A stretch of 6,062 bases of DNA from Candidatus Woesearchaeota archaeon (GTDB lineage: Archaea > Nanobdellota > Nanobdellia > Woesearchaeales > WJKR01), in NCBI GenBank assembly GCA_014729015.1, contig WJKR01000011.1, forward strand, positions 1 through 6,062, written 5' to 3'. Position numbers and translations under genes: made by a program. This document shows, piece by piece, positions 1-5,075 of the stretch; position 1 is the first letter of the stretch; the number at the start of each line of letters is the position of its first letter. A model generated the notes under the pieces. The model worked only from the letters and a program-made list of their open reading frames with translations. It was not told the origin of the DNA and ran no database searches.

Positions 1-725
1 ATTCGATAATGGTGCAGTACGCGTTGATACCTCTTGTAGAGATATTTTCCTTTGGGCGTCGCTTGGTTGAGGATTTCGTCGGGGTGCGCTATTCTCGTTA
101 GTATTTTTACGCTGGTCAGGCAGTTGCTGACCGGTCCTTTCATGTTGAAATTGAGTATGCGGATGAGCTCGCCGAGCTTGGTGTCGAACAATGCCGCTCC
201 TTGATGGTTGACCTCTTCCGGCAGGTAGTCAGGGTATTGTTCGCGGAACTCCTTTGCGAGCTCTTCGTCAAAGTGATAATCGCCGACGATGCCGGCCATC
301 GCTATCCAGAGGTCATCCTTCGTTATTTGGTACGCCCAGTACGCGGTCGGCCGTCCGTCATTGTCATCCCATAATCGCGGATTATAGTAGTGAAGTCGTT
401 TCGGCATCTTGAGCTCCGGGTGCTTCGGGTCGTGGTGGTCCAACCAGTGGATGGGGCATTGGATGTGATCGACGAATTCCTGCGTGACCTGCGCGGTGTC
501 GAGGATGAAGACGGCATCAGGCATGGTCTCGTCGTATCGTCTGGTGAAGTCGCCGTTGAGCTGCGGTCTGCCGCTGATTATCACGCTCTTGCCTTCTTGC
601 CTGCGCTTGTACAGGAGTAGGTAAGCGGTGAGGCCGTCCGCATCGCCGTCGAAGAAGAATAACGGTCTTGCAGCTTCGTCCAGCGCTTGCTTAAACTCTG
701 TGAGCTTGTCTTCAGGGATGGCCAT
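1..725 (-). CDS. DHH-family phosphoesterase, partial (C-terminus beyond the left edge)
   Basis: The reading frame from the ATG at 725 stays open for 241 codons to the window edge, so the C-terminal part is missing. DHH proteins are metal-dependent phosphodiesterases or nucleases (RecJ, NrnA, Cdc45-like). Motif I is FFFDGDADGL (residues 23-32), motif II the Asp in ILDTAQ (D76), motif III WLDHHDP with the DHH triad at 96-98, and motif IV GIVGDYHFD with D149. The His that usually opens motif I (HxDxDG) aligns with Asp here (DGDADG). A C-terminal DHHA1-type substrate domain would be expected further left but is outside the window. The substrate cannot be read from this part: single-stranded DNA, nanoRNA and cyclic dinucleotides are all used by relatives. 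It lies 38 bases after the E1-like gene on the same strand. No Shine-Dalgarno site precedes the ATG, and a TATA-like box about 29 bases upstream suggests a leaderless mRNA. Confidence 0.88.
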   Translation of the reverse strand, partial: MAIPEDKLTEFKQALDEAARPLFFFDGDADGLTAYLLLYKRRQEGKSVIISGRPQLNGDFTRRYDETMPDAVFILDTAQVTQEFVDHIQCPIHWLDHHDPKHPELKMPKRLHYYNPRLWDDNDGRPTAYWAYQITKDDLWIAMAGIVGDYHFDEELAKEFREQYPDYLPEEVNHQGAALFDTKLGELIRILNFNMKGPVSNCLTSVKILTRIAHPDEILNQATPKGKYLYKRYQRVLHHYR

Positions 726-750
726 TTGCAGAGGAAGAGAGAACAGGGTG

Positions 751-758
751 TTTAAAAA
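751..758 (-). promoter_or_regulatory. TATA-box candidate for the DHH gene, probably leaderless
   Basis: On the minus strand this reads TTTTTAAA, centred about 29 bases before the ATG at 725. Archaeal TATA boxes sit about 26-27 bases before the transcription start, which would put the start within a few bases of the ATG. No GGAGG- or GGTG-like site lies in the 38-base gap. The T-tract directly follows the E1-like gene, so it could also serve as that gene's oligo-T terminator. Confidence 0.45.
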
Positions 759-763
759 GGTTG

Positions 764-1438
764 TTACTGTTTCTTGTCCTTTCTCACCGGAATCTTGTCT
801 ATGGAAAACTTCCAGCCGTTGATAAGCAAGAGGTTCTTCTCGTGGCGCTGCCCGGTGAGTATCTTGAGGGCTTTGTTCACGGCGAGCGCCGCGACGAGGC
901 TGATCGTGGTGTTCACCACCGCGCCGTCACCGGTGGTCGGCGTGCATTTCTCCAAGAATGAGGTGATGTTCTTGACTTTGAGGTCATCGATGACCAGGAG
1001 GCACCCTTCGACGCCTGCTGCTCTTGTGTAGATGAGCGGCGTCTTCTTCCGCGCGGCATCCGCCAGTAATGTCGTGTCCAGGTCATTCGAGCAATCAATC
1101 ACGGCATCTGATTCGACGAGGTACGCGTTGTTCTTCATGAGCTCTTCGTGGAACGCCTTGATCTTGGCGTCCTTGTTGATGCCTTCAAGGAGCTTCTTCG
1201 CTTCTTTTGCTTTGAACTTCGAGGCGTACGCTTCCGAGAACAAGGAGAGCTTGTCCAAGTCTTCGGGATTGACGCGGTCCTTGTCGATTATCCTTAAATT
1301 GATACCCATGCGCGCGAGCAGCTCCGCCACCGCCGTCCCTAACGCGCCGAGTCCGAGTACGGTCACGGTCTTCTTCCTGATGTCTGCTGGTTCGTCACCG
1401 AGTTCTGCCACTGCGTCATTGTTGCTGTACTTATGCAT
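764..1438 (-). CDS. Small E1-like adenylating protein (ThiF/MoeB/HesA family)
   Basis: This 224-residue protein is mostly one Rossmann-type ThiF domain. Family members use ATP to adenylate the C-terminus of a ubiquitin-like protein (ThiS, MoaD, SAMP) for sulfur transfer or conjugation. Visible features are the nucleotide-binding loop GLGALG (29-34), the ribose-binding acidic pair in IIDKD (50-54), the family Lys in KFKAKEA (K76), and the strand VIDCSND (113-119). C165 in EKCTPTTGDG lines up without gaps with the crossover-loop catalytic Cys of MoeB as I recall it. Oddities: the usual NLxRQ is DLDKL (60-64), the usual DCTDN is DCSND, and the two CxxC zinc motifs of MoeB/ThiF are absent. It is shorter than MoeB (about 250 residues). 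It follows the kinase gene and precedes the DHH gene by 38 bases each. No ubiquitin-like partner is visible in the window. The family is sure; the specific pathway is not. Confidence 0.87.
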   Translation of the reverse strand: MHKYSNNDAVAELGDEPADIRKKTVTVLGLGALGTAVAELLARMGINLRIIDKDRVNPEDLDKLSLFSEAYASKFKAKEAKKLLEGINKDAKIKAFHEELMKNNAYLVESDAVIDCSNDLDTTLLADAARKKTPLIYTRAAGVEGCLLVIDDLKVKNITSFLEKCTPTTGDGAVVNTTISLVAALAVNKALKILTGQRHEKNLLLINGWKFSIDKIPVRKDKKQ

Positions 1439-1445
1439 GCGGATC

Positions 1446-1452
1446 TCACCTC
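1446..1452 (-). promoter_or_regulatory. Ribosome binding site of the E1-like gene
   Basis: Minus strand GAGGTGA, complementary to the usual archaeal 16S 3' end, with GGTG eight bases before the ATG at 1438. The same spacing occurs at the histone-like gene and at the second ATG of the thermosome. Confidence 0.75.
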
Positions 1453-1474
1453 GAGCCCGGAAATCAAGGATCTT

Positions 1475-1482
1475 ATTTAAAT
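1475..1482 (-). promoter_or_regulatory. TATA-box candidate for the E1-like gene, overlapping the kinase stop codon
   Basis: The palindrome ATTTAAAT, within AATATTTAAATAAG on the minus strand, is centred 40 bases before the ATG at 1438. A start about 26 bases downstream would lie near 1452, giving a leader of about 14 bases that just includes the GAGGTGA site. The TAA stop of the upstream kinase gene is part of the box. Confidence 0.5.
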
Positions 1483-2031
1483 ATTGCCGTGTTGTTTCGC
1501 TGCTTTGATGATTTTCTCGACGATTTGTGCTGGTGCGAGATGGGTTGTGTCGAGCACGAAGTCGTAGTTGCTCTTGTCATAGCAATCAATACCGAAATAC
1601 TTTTGGTAACGCTTGTGGTCAGAGGCCATGCGTTCCTGCAAGTTCGTGACTTGCTCCTTGACAGAACCAGCTACCTCCTCGTTCCGGGTGCACGCGTCTT
1701 CGTCGCCCATGATGCGACGGGCGCCTTCCTCCATGTCGACGTCCAGGAAGACCTTGAACGAGTGCGGGATGAAGTGGAACGACGTCCTGCCCTCGATGAC
1801 GAAGTCGTCCTCTGTTTTTCCTAATCGTTCCTGGTACTTGTCCACGTCTAGGTCGGTAGAAGAATCCGTTTCTCCCAGCTTGTTGTACGCTTCTAGGGAC
1901 ATACCCCTTTTCTTGGCCGCTTCTCGACGGAGCCTGCCCATGTAGTACTGTCTGTAGCCAAGCTTTTTAGCTAAGCGTTTTGCAACAGTGCTCTTGCCAG
2001 CACCCGGGAGTCCGGAGAGGGAGATGATCAT
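1477..2031 (-). CDS. cmk: Archaeal-type cytidylate kinase
   Basis: The 184-residue protein is a P-loop nucleoside monophosphate kinase that would phosphorylate (d)CMP to (d)CDP with ATP in the cytoplasm. The Walker A motif GLPGAGKST spans residues 7-15. The segment DLDVDKYQ (60-67) and the EGR of VIEGRTSFHF (80-82) match the substrate-binding positions of the compact archaeal Cmk family. A lid-like region with paired Arg follows at 105-106. The stretch YFGIDCYDKSNYDFVLDT (145-162) resembles the conserved C-terminal signature of that family. Its length is typical of archaeal Cmk (about 170-190) and shorter than bacterial Cmk. A GGGGAG site lies four bases before the ATG. It is divergent from the thermosome gene and heads the minus-strand group. 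A related AAA_33/adenylate-kinase-like kinase of other specificity is possible. Confidence 0.85.
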   Translation of the reverse strand: MIISLSGLPGAGKSTVAKRLAKKLGYRQYYMGRLRREAAKKRGMSLEAYNKLGETDSSTDLDVDKYQERLGKTEDDFVIEGRTSFHFIPHSFKVFLDVDMEEGARRIMGDEDACTRNEEVAGSVKEQVTNLQERMASDHKRYQKYFGIDCYDKSNYDFVLDTTHLAPAQIVEKIIKAAKQHGNI

Positions 2032-2035
2032 TATT

Positions 2036-2041
2036 CTCCCC
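2036..2041 (-). promoter_or_regulatory. Possible ribosome binding site of the cytidylate kinase gene
   Basis: Minus strand GGGGAG, four bases before the ATG at 2031. It differs from the GGTG type used by the other genes here. It would only be used if transcription starts well upstream of the ATG. Confidence 0.45.
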
Positions 2042-2053
2042 TTCGCGCCGCTC

Positions 2054-2061
2054 TTTTAAAA
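2054..2061 (-). promoter_or_regulatory. TATA-box candidate for the cytidylate kinase gene
   Basis: The palindrome TTTTAAAA is centred 26 bases before the ATG at 2031, so transcription from it would begin at about the ATG (leaderless). The T/A-rich box at 2095-2103 also reads TTTTTAAAC on the minus strand and would instead give a leader of about 40 bases carrying GGGGAG. Sequence alone does not decide between them. Confidence 0.4.
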
Positions 2062-2094
2062 GGTTTTCTGCACTGGACGTCCTTGTCAGTAATG

Positions 2095-2103
2095 TTTAAA
2101 AAC
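2095..2103 (+). promoter_or_regulatory. TATA-box candidate for the thermosome gene
   Basis: TTTAAAAAC on the plus strand. A start about 26 bases downstream of its centre falls near 2125, giving a leader of about 17 bases to the ATG at 2142 with AGGTGAT inside it. I saw no convincing heat-shock operator, although a regulated chaperonin promoter would be expected here. Confidence 0.5.
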
Positions 2104-2128
2104 AAGTTTTTATTCCCCTCGAGTGGCA

Positions 2129-2135
2129 AGGTGAT
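2129..2135 (+). promoter_or_regulatory. Ribosome binding site that decides the thermosome start
   Basis: AGGTGAT matches the archaeal anti-Shine-Dalgarno complement. GGTG is two bases from the ATG at 2136 and eight from the ATG at 2142. Eight is also the spacing at the E1-like and histone-like genes, so the second ATG is preferred. Confidence 0.65.
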
Positions 2136-2141
2136 ATGCGC

Positions 2142-3779
2142 ATGACAGAGAAAAACCCGAACTATCAACCTATTTTCATCCTTCCCGAAGGCAGCCAGCG
2201 AAACACAGGCAAGGATGCGCAACGGCTCAACATCAACGCCGCCAAAGCGGTGGCGGAGAGCGTGCGAACGACGCTCGGTCCGAAAGGCATGGATAAGATG
2301 CTCGTCGATGCCACGGGAGAGGTCACGGTGACCAATGACGGCGTGACCATCCTGCAGGAGATGAATATCGAGCATCCCAGTGCGAAGATGATCGTTGAGA
2401 TCGCGAAGACCCAAGAGGACGAGGTCGGCGACGGCACCACGACAGCGGTCGTCTTGGCCGGCGAGCTCCTCAAGCGGGCGGAGTCGTTGTTGGAGCAAGA
2501 AATCCATCCGACCGTAATCGCGAAGGGCTACCGCTTGGCGGCCAAGAAAGCCCAATCGCTCCTGCAAGTCATGGCCGAGCCCATCACGCCGAAGGAGACT
2601 GCCTTGTTGCTGAGAATCGCGAGCACTGCGATGACCGGCAAAGGAGCGGAGAACAACAAGGGCGTCCTCGCACAGCTCGCCCTGCGGGCGGTCAAACAAG
2701 TGACCCAGGAACGGGACGGCGAACTCGCCATCGACATCGACGATATCAAGCTCGAGAAGAAGGTCGGCGGCGCGGTCGAAGAGACCGAGCTGATCAAAGG
2801 GCTCGTGTTGGACAAGGAGCGCGTGCACAGCACCATGCCGAGGAGGGTGGAAAAGGCGAAGATCGCACTGATTGACTCCTCGCTGGAGATTAAGAACACG
2901 GAGATCGACGCGAAGATTAACATCACCGACCCGGAGAAGATGCAAGCGTTCCTGGACATGGAAGAGAACATGATCAAAGAGATGGTTGACCGCGTCGTGA
3001 AGACCGGCGCCAACGTGGTGTGCTGCCAGAAGGGCGTCGATGACCTCGCGCAACACTTCTTCGCGAAACGAGGCGTCTATGTCGTGCGGCGGGTGAGGAA
3101 GAGCGACATGGAGAAGCTGTCGAAAGCGACCCGTGCGACTATCGTGACCGATCTTAAGGACTTGTCTACCAAGGACCTCGGCAGCGCGGGCACCGTCGAG
3201 GAACTGAAGGTCGGCGACGAGGGCATGACCTATGTCAAGGAGTGTAGGAATCCTCGAAGTATCACCGTGCTCATCCGTGGCGGTACCGAGCACGTCGTCG
3301 CGGAGGTGAAGCGCGCGTTGGATGACGCCTTGGGTGACATCGCGGCTTCGTTGCGGTTGCGGAAGGTTGTTGCCGGTGCCGGCTCGCCCGAGGTCGAGCT
3401 CGCTCGCGGCTTGCAGCGGTACGCCGAGGGCTTGTCAGGCAGGGAGCAGCTTGCCGTGAAGGCGTTCGCCGACGCCATGGAGGTCGTTCCGAGGACGCTG
3501 GCGGAGAACGCCGGCCTTGACCCCATTGATGTCATCACCGGTCTGAAGGCGATGCATGACAAGGGTAAGAAGTGGGCCGGTATCAACGTCTTCACGGGCA
3601 AGGTCATGGACTCTTGGAAGGAAGGTGTGGTGGAGCCGTTGAAGATCAAGACGCAAGCGGTTTCCAGCGCTGCCGAGGTCGCGGTCATGATCTTGCGCAT
3701 CGATGATGTCATCCTCAACCAGCCGGAGCACCAAGGACGACCAGGACCCGCAGAGGGGTATCCTTCTGGAGAAATGTGA
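2142..3779 (+). CDS. thsA: Thermosome subunit (group II chaperonin)
   Basis: This 545-residue protein is a complete group II chaperonin subunit. Such subunits form a cytosolic double ring with a built-in lid that folds proteins using ATP. In numbering from the alternative ATG at 2136 (547 residues), the ATP-site motifs are TLGPKGMDKM (46-55), NDGVTIL (67-73) and GDGTTTA (98-104). The helix DDALGDIAA (396-404) carries the Asp equivalent to the hydrolysis residue, followed by VVAGAGSPEVELA (411-423). The apical and lid region lies at about 220-380, and the equatorial domain closes with WAGINVFTG (480-488) and RIDDVI (521-526). The C-terminus ends GYPSGEM rather than the usual Gly/Met repeats. 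The paired Cys at 296-297 are unremarkable. The ribosome binding site spacing supports the second ATG. Subunit class (alpha or beta) cannot be set from one gene, so the symbol is generic. Confidence 0.96.
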   Translation: MTEKNPNYQPIFILPEGSQRNTGKDAQRLNINAAKAVAESVRTTLGPKGMDKMLVDATGEVTVTNDGVTILQEMNIEHPSAKMIVEIAKTQEDEVGDGTTTAVVLAGELLKRAESLLEQEIHPTVIAKGYRLAAKKAQSLLQVMAEPITPKETALLLRIASTAMTGKGAENNKGVLAQLALRAVKQVTQERDGELAIDIDDIKLEKKVGGAVEETELIKGLVLDKERVHSTMPRRVEKAKIALIDSSLEIKNTEIDAKINITDPEKMQAFLDMEENMIKEMVDRVVKTGANVVCCQKGVDDLAQHFFAKRGVYVVRRVRKSDMEKLSKATRATIVTDLKDLSTKDLGSAGTVEELKVGDEGMTYVKECRNPRSITVLIRGGTEHVVAEVKRALDDALGDIAASLRLRKVVAGAGSPEVELARGLQRYAEGLSGREQLAVKAFADAMEVVPRTLAENAGLDPIDVITGLKAMHDKGKKWAGINVFTGKVMDSWKEGVVEPLKIKTQAVSSAAEVAVMILRIDDVILNQPEHQGRPGPAEGYPSGEM

Positions 3780-3796
3780 TGCTTACCACCCTAAAC

Positions 3797-3805
3797 ATTT
3801 ATATA
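3797..3805 (+). promoter_or_regulatory. TATA-box candidate for the coiled-coil/proline-rich gene pair
   Basis: ATTTATATA, 18 bases after the thermosome stop. Its centre predicts a start near 3828, 17 bases before the TTG at 3845. The ribosome binding site falls within that leader, as at the thermosome gene. Confidence 0.6.
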
Positions 3806-3832
3806 GGAGTGGGTGCTTTGTAGGACTGAAAA

Positions 3833-3838
3833 GAGGTG
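3833..3838 (+). promoter_or_regulatory. Ribosome binding site supporting a TTG start
   Basis: GAGGTG lies six bases before the TTG at 3845. An in-frame TAG at 3842-3844 directly precedes the TTG, so no earlier start is possible. The next in-frame start-type codon is about 20 codons in and has no comparable site. Confidence 0.7.
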
Positions 3839-3844
3839 TGGTAG

Positions 3845-4618
3845 TTGACGGACGAGTACGAACTCTTACCCGCAGAGGAATTGGCGAGGCTTCGACGAGA
3901 GGTGGAGGCGCTCAAAGCCAATCCTATCGGTGATTCTGAGCACGGGAAGAACCTCTTGGAAGCAGTCTCGCAGCTCAACGCCACCATGAACCGGCTTATC
4001 AAGGTCTTCTCTGACGCGGAGCAGGAGATGGTCAAGGAGTACGATGATGTCAAGAAAGTGGATGACCAGCTTGACGACTTGCAGGAGCAGAACAGGAAGA
4101 TCGCGACCGGCATCCTCACCGTGGCTGATATGTTCAAGAAGCCCGGCGCGCAGCGGTCCGCCGAGCGTGAAGGAGCGGCCACGCCTGACCCGCCCCCGTT
4201 CACCCCGAAGGACTTGCAGCAGTCATCAGCGTTCTCGACCTTGCCGTCGCAACCGCGGTCAGCTCCTCCTGAGCAGCGGAGCGCTTCTCCTGCTGCGTCT
4301 CCTCCTCACCCCTCGTTCGCGGAGGCGTACCAGTCGGTACAATCCCGCCCGCCGCCCGTGGACCCTTGGCAGCCGCAGTCGGCGTCTCCTGAACAGCAGC
4401 CTCCTGGCCAGCAGGAAGAAGCGCCAGGCCCTGCTCCTGGCCAGCAGACAGAGCAGCAGCCAAGCTCTCCTCCTGCTGAGCAATCGCAGCGGCCGCAGCA
4501 ATCACCGCCGAGCCTCGAGGTGCCGCCGGCAGAACAGGCTCCTGATGAGCAGCAGAGCACGATGCCTCCTCCTCCCCCTCCTCCTAACAAGAAGGGCGTG
4601 TTCGGGTTGTTCAAATGA
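3845..4618 (+). CDS. Hypothetical coiled-coil protein with a long Pro/Gln/Ser-rich tail
   Basis: I cannot name this 257-residue protein. Residues 1-26 are a charged helix (YELLPAEELARLRREVEALK), and 35-95 form an acidic, probably coiled-coil segment with Leu/Met/Val spacing. Residues about 112-240 are low-complexity, rich in Pro, Gln, Ser and Ala, with PPGQQ/APGQQ repeats. Seven prolines follow at 241-247, and the end NKKGVFGLFK (248-257) is a short basic, hydrophobic tag. There is no signal peptide or membrane helix, so it is likely cytoplasmic, perhaps touching a membrane or partner through its end. The layout (oligomerising head, disordered linker, C-terminal peptide) suggests a tether or scaffold; this is inference. 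It starts with TTG after a good GAGGTG and shares ATGA with the downstream gene. The head has a normal codon-biased composition, so the frame is very likely real despite the repetitive tail. Confidence 0.8.
   Translation: MTDEYELLPAEELARLRREVEALKANPIGDSEHGKNLLEAVSQLNATMNRLIKVFSDAEQEMVKEYDDVKKVDDQLDDLQEQNRKIATGILTVADMFKKPGAQRSAEREGAATPDPPPFTPKDLQQSSAFSTLPSQPRSAPPEQRSASPAASPPHPSFAEAYQSVQSRPPPVDPWQPQSASPEQQPPGQQEEAPGPAPGQQTEQQPSSPPAEQSQRPQQSPPSLEVPPAEQAPDEQQSTMPPPPPPPNKKGVFGLFK
4401..4447 (+). repeat. In-frame direct repeat within the proline-rich tail
   Basis: CTCCTGGCCAGCAG occurs at 4401-4414 and again at 4434-4447, 33 bases (11 codons) apart and in the same frame, encoding PPGQQ and APGQQ. 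The surrounding CCT and CAG triplets repeat loosely. This fits growth of a disordered linker by slippage or short duplication rather than a mobile element. Confidence 0.7.
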
Positions 4619-4872
4619 ACCTCTCCCTCGTCCGCAAGCTCTTCGTGAGTCTCGGCAAAGCAGCGCAACTACAGGATGAGGAGAAACGGGCGCACGTCCT
4701 GCTCGGGATACGGGGCGACGTGCAGCGCTTGACCTCGTTGTTGCGTTCCTTGCATGCCGGCGGACGGATTAAGCCGTCAATGTACGATGCGTATGAGGAG
4801 CGCCTCAGAACGATAAACCGGTTGTTGGAAGAAAAAGAAAAAGGGAAAGGACTTACAAGTCCTTTGCCATGA
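4615..4872 (+). CDS. Hypothetical small basic helical protein
   Basis: This 85-residue protein has no recognised family. Its ATG overlaps the stop of the upstream gene (ATGA at 4615-4618), which suggests translational coupling and a shared role. The start MNLSLVRKLFVSLGKAAQ looks like an amphipathic helix. Residues 20-47 and 54-75 read as two further helices separated by HAGGRIKPSM, giving a helical hairpin with many Arg and Lys. The end KEKGKGLTSPLP is encoded partly by the hairpin that forms the terminator of the opposing gene. No Cys pair, zinc finger or membrane segment is visible. It could bind nucleic acid or the upstream coiled-coil protein, but neither is shown by the sequence. Confidence 0.7.
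   Translation: MNLSLVRKLFVSLGKAAQLQDEEKRAHVLLGIRGDVQRLTSLLRSLHAGGRIKPSMYDAYEERLRTINRLLEEKEKGKGLTSPLP
4831..4865 (-). terminator. Hairpin plus T-rich terminator of the histone-like gene
   Basis: AAAGGACTT (4846-4854) and AAGTCCTTT (4857-4865) are perfect inverted copies separated by two bases. On the minus strand the hairpin is followed by CCC and then TTTTTCTTTTTC (4842-4831), as in an intrinsic terminator. The histone-like gene's TAA stop (4853-4855) is inside the hairpin. On the plus strand no T-tract follows, so it should act mainly in the minus direction. Confidence 0.6.
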
Positions 4873-5023
4873 CCGTCCGTCGATTGTTGCCGTCCGCTCG
4901 CTTCAGAGCGTCGGCGACGAGGGCTTTCACTTTTGCATCGAGAGCTTCGGCAAAATCGCTGGCAACGTTGTAATTCCCAGCAAGGTCCTTAATCTTCGCT
5001 TTTACAACAACAGAGTCACTCAT
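4853..5023 (-). CDS. Minimal histone-fold protein (56 residues)
   Basis: The frame from the ATG at 5023 to the TAA at 4853 encodes 56 residues. The segment KAKIKDLAGNYNVASDFAEA (8-27) resembles helix 1 and loop 1 of archaeal histones (IIKDAGAERVSDDA in HMf). The end NRRTVMAKDL (47-56) matches the second loop and third helix (GRKTIKAEDI). The R48-D55 spacing of seven equals the R52-D59 structural pair of HMfB, and R49-T50 fits the DNA-contact pair. Helix 2 is about four residues shorter than in HMf, and helix 3 stops right after the Asp-Leu. Small histone-fold (DUF1931-like or bacterial-type) proteins share this pattern. It would dimerise and bind DNA. GAGGTG precedes the start with eight-base spacing, and a TATA box lies further up. 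Its 3' end overlaps the opposing gene by 20 bases. Confidence 0.82.
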   Translation of the reverse strand: MSDSVVVKAKIKDLAGNYNVASDFAEALDAKVKALVADALKRADGNNRRTVMAKDL

Positions 5024-5031
5024 GTTTCATA

Positions 5032-5037
5032 CACCTC
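5032..5037 (-). promoter_or_regulatory. Ribosome binding site of the histone-like gene
   Basis: Minus strand GAGGTG, eight bases before the ATG at 5023. It matches the site and spacing of the E1-like gene and supports this small gene being translated. Confidence 0.72.
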
Positions 5038-5075
5038 GCTAACATTGGTTGCTAAGAAGCTTCACCAAGGGGTTA

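Noticed and set aside
390..620. Plus-strand frame of 76 codons opposite the DHH gene.
   Set aside because: It is the mirror of the segment holding the DHH triad and has no start signals.
1032..1508. Plus-strand open frame of 158 codons across the E1-like gene.
   Set aside because: It is opposite a gene with clear ThiF motifs, its product is Ser/Ala-rich without domain features, and no promoter or ribosome binding site leads into it.
2528..3013. Second antisense open frame of 161 codons within the thermosome.
   Set aside because: Ser/Met-rich mirror translation of the chaperonin, with no start signal and no domain.
2031..3293. A 420-codon open frame on the minus strand, antisense to the thermosome, whose TAA overlaps the kinase ATG as TAATG.
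   Set aside because: The plus-strand thermosome is unmistakable through this span. The antisense product is rich in His, Leu, Arg and Asp with no recognisable domain, as expected from the mirror frame of a G/C-biased gene. The TAATG contact is likely chance.
4255..4590. Repetitive CCT/CAG-rich stretch as a possible CRISPR-like or tandem repeat array.
   Set aside because: Repeats are short, imperfect and in phase with codons for Pro and Gln, with no uniform repeat-spacer pattern. They are protein low complexity.
4044..4679. A 211-codon plus-strand frame overlapping the proline-rich gene, and antisense frames there.
   Set aside because: The Arg/Ser/Leu-rich product is what out-of-frame reading of CCT/CAG repeats gives. 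The main frame has the ribosome binding site, promoter and an ordered coiled-coil head.
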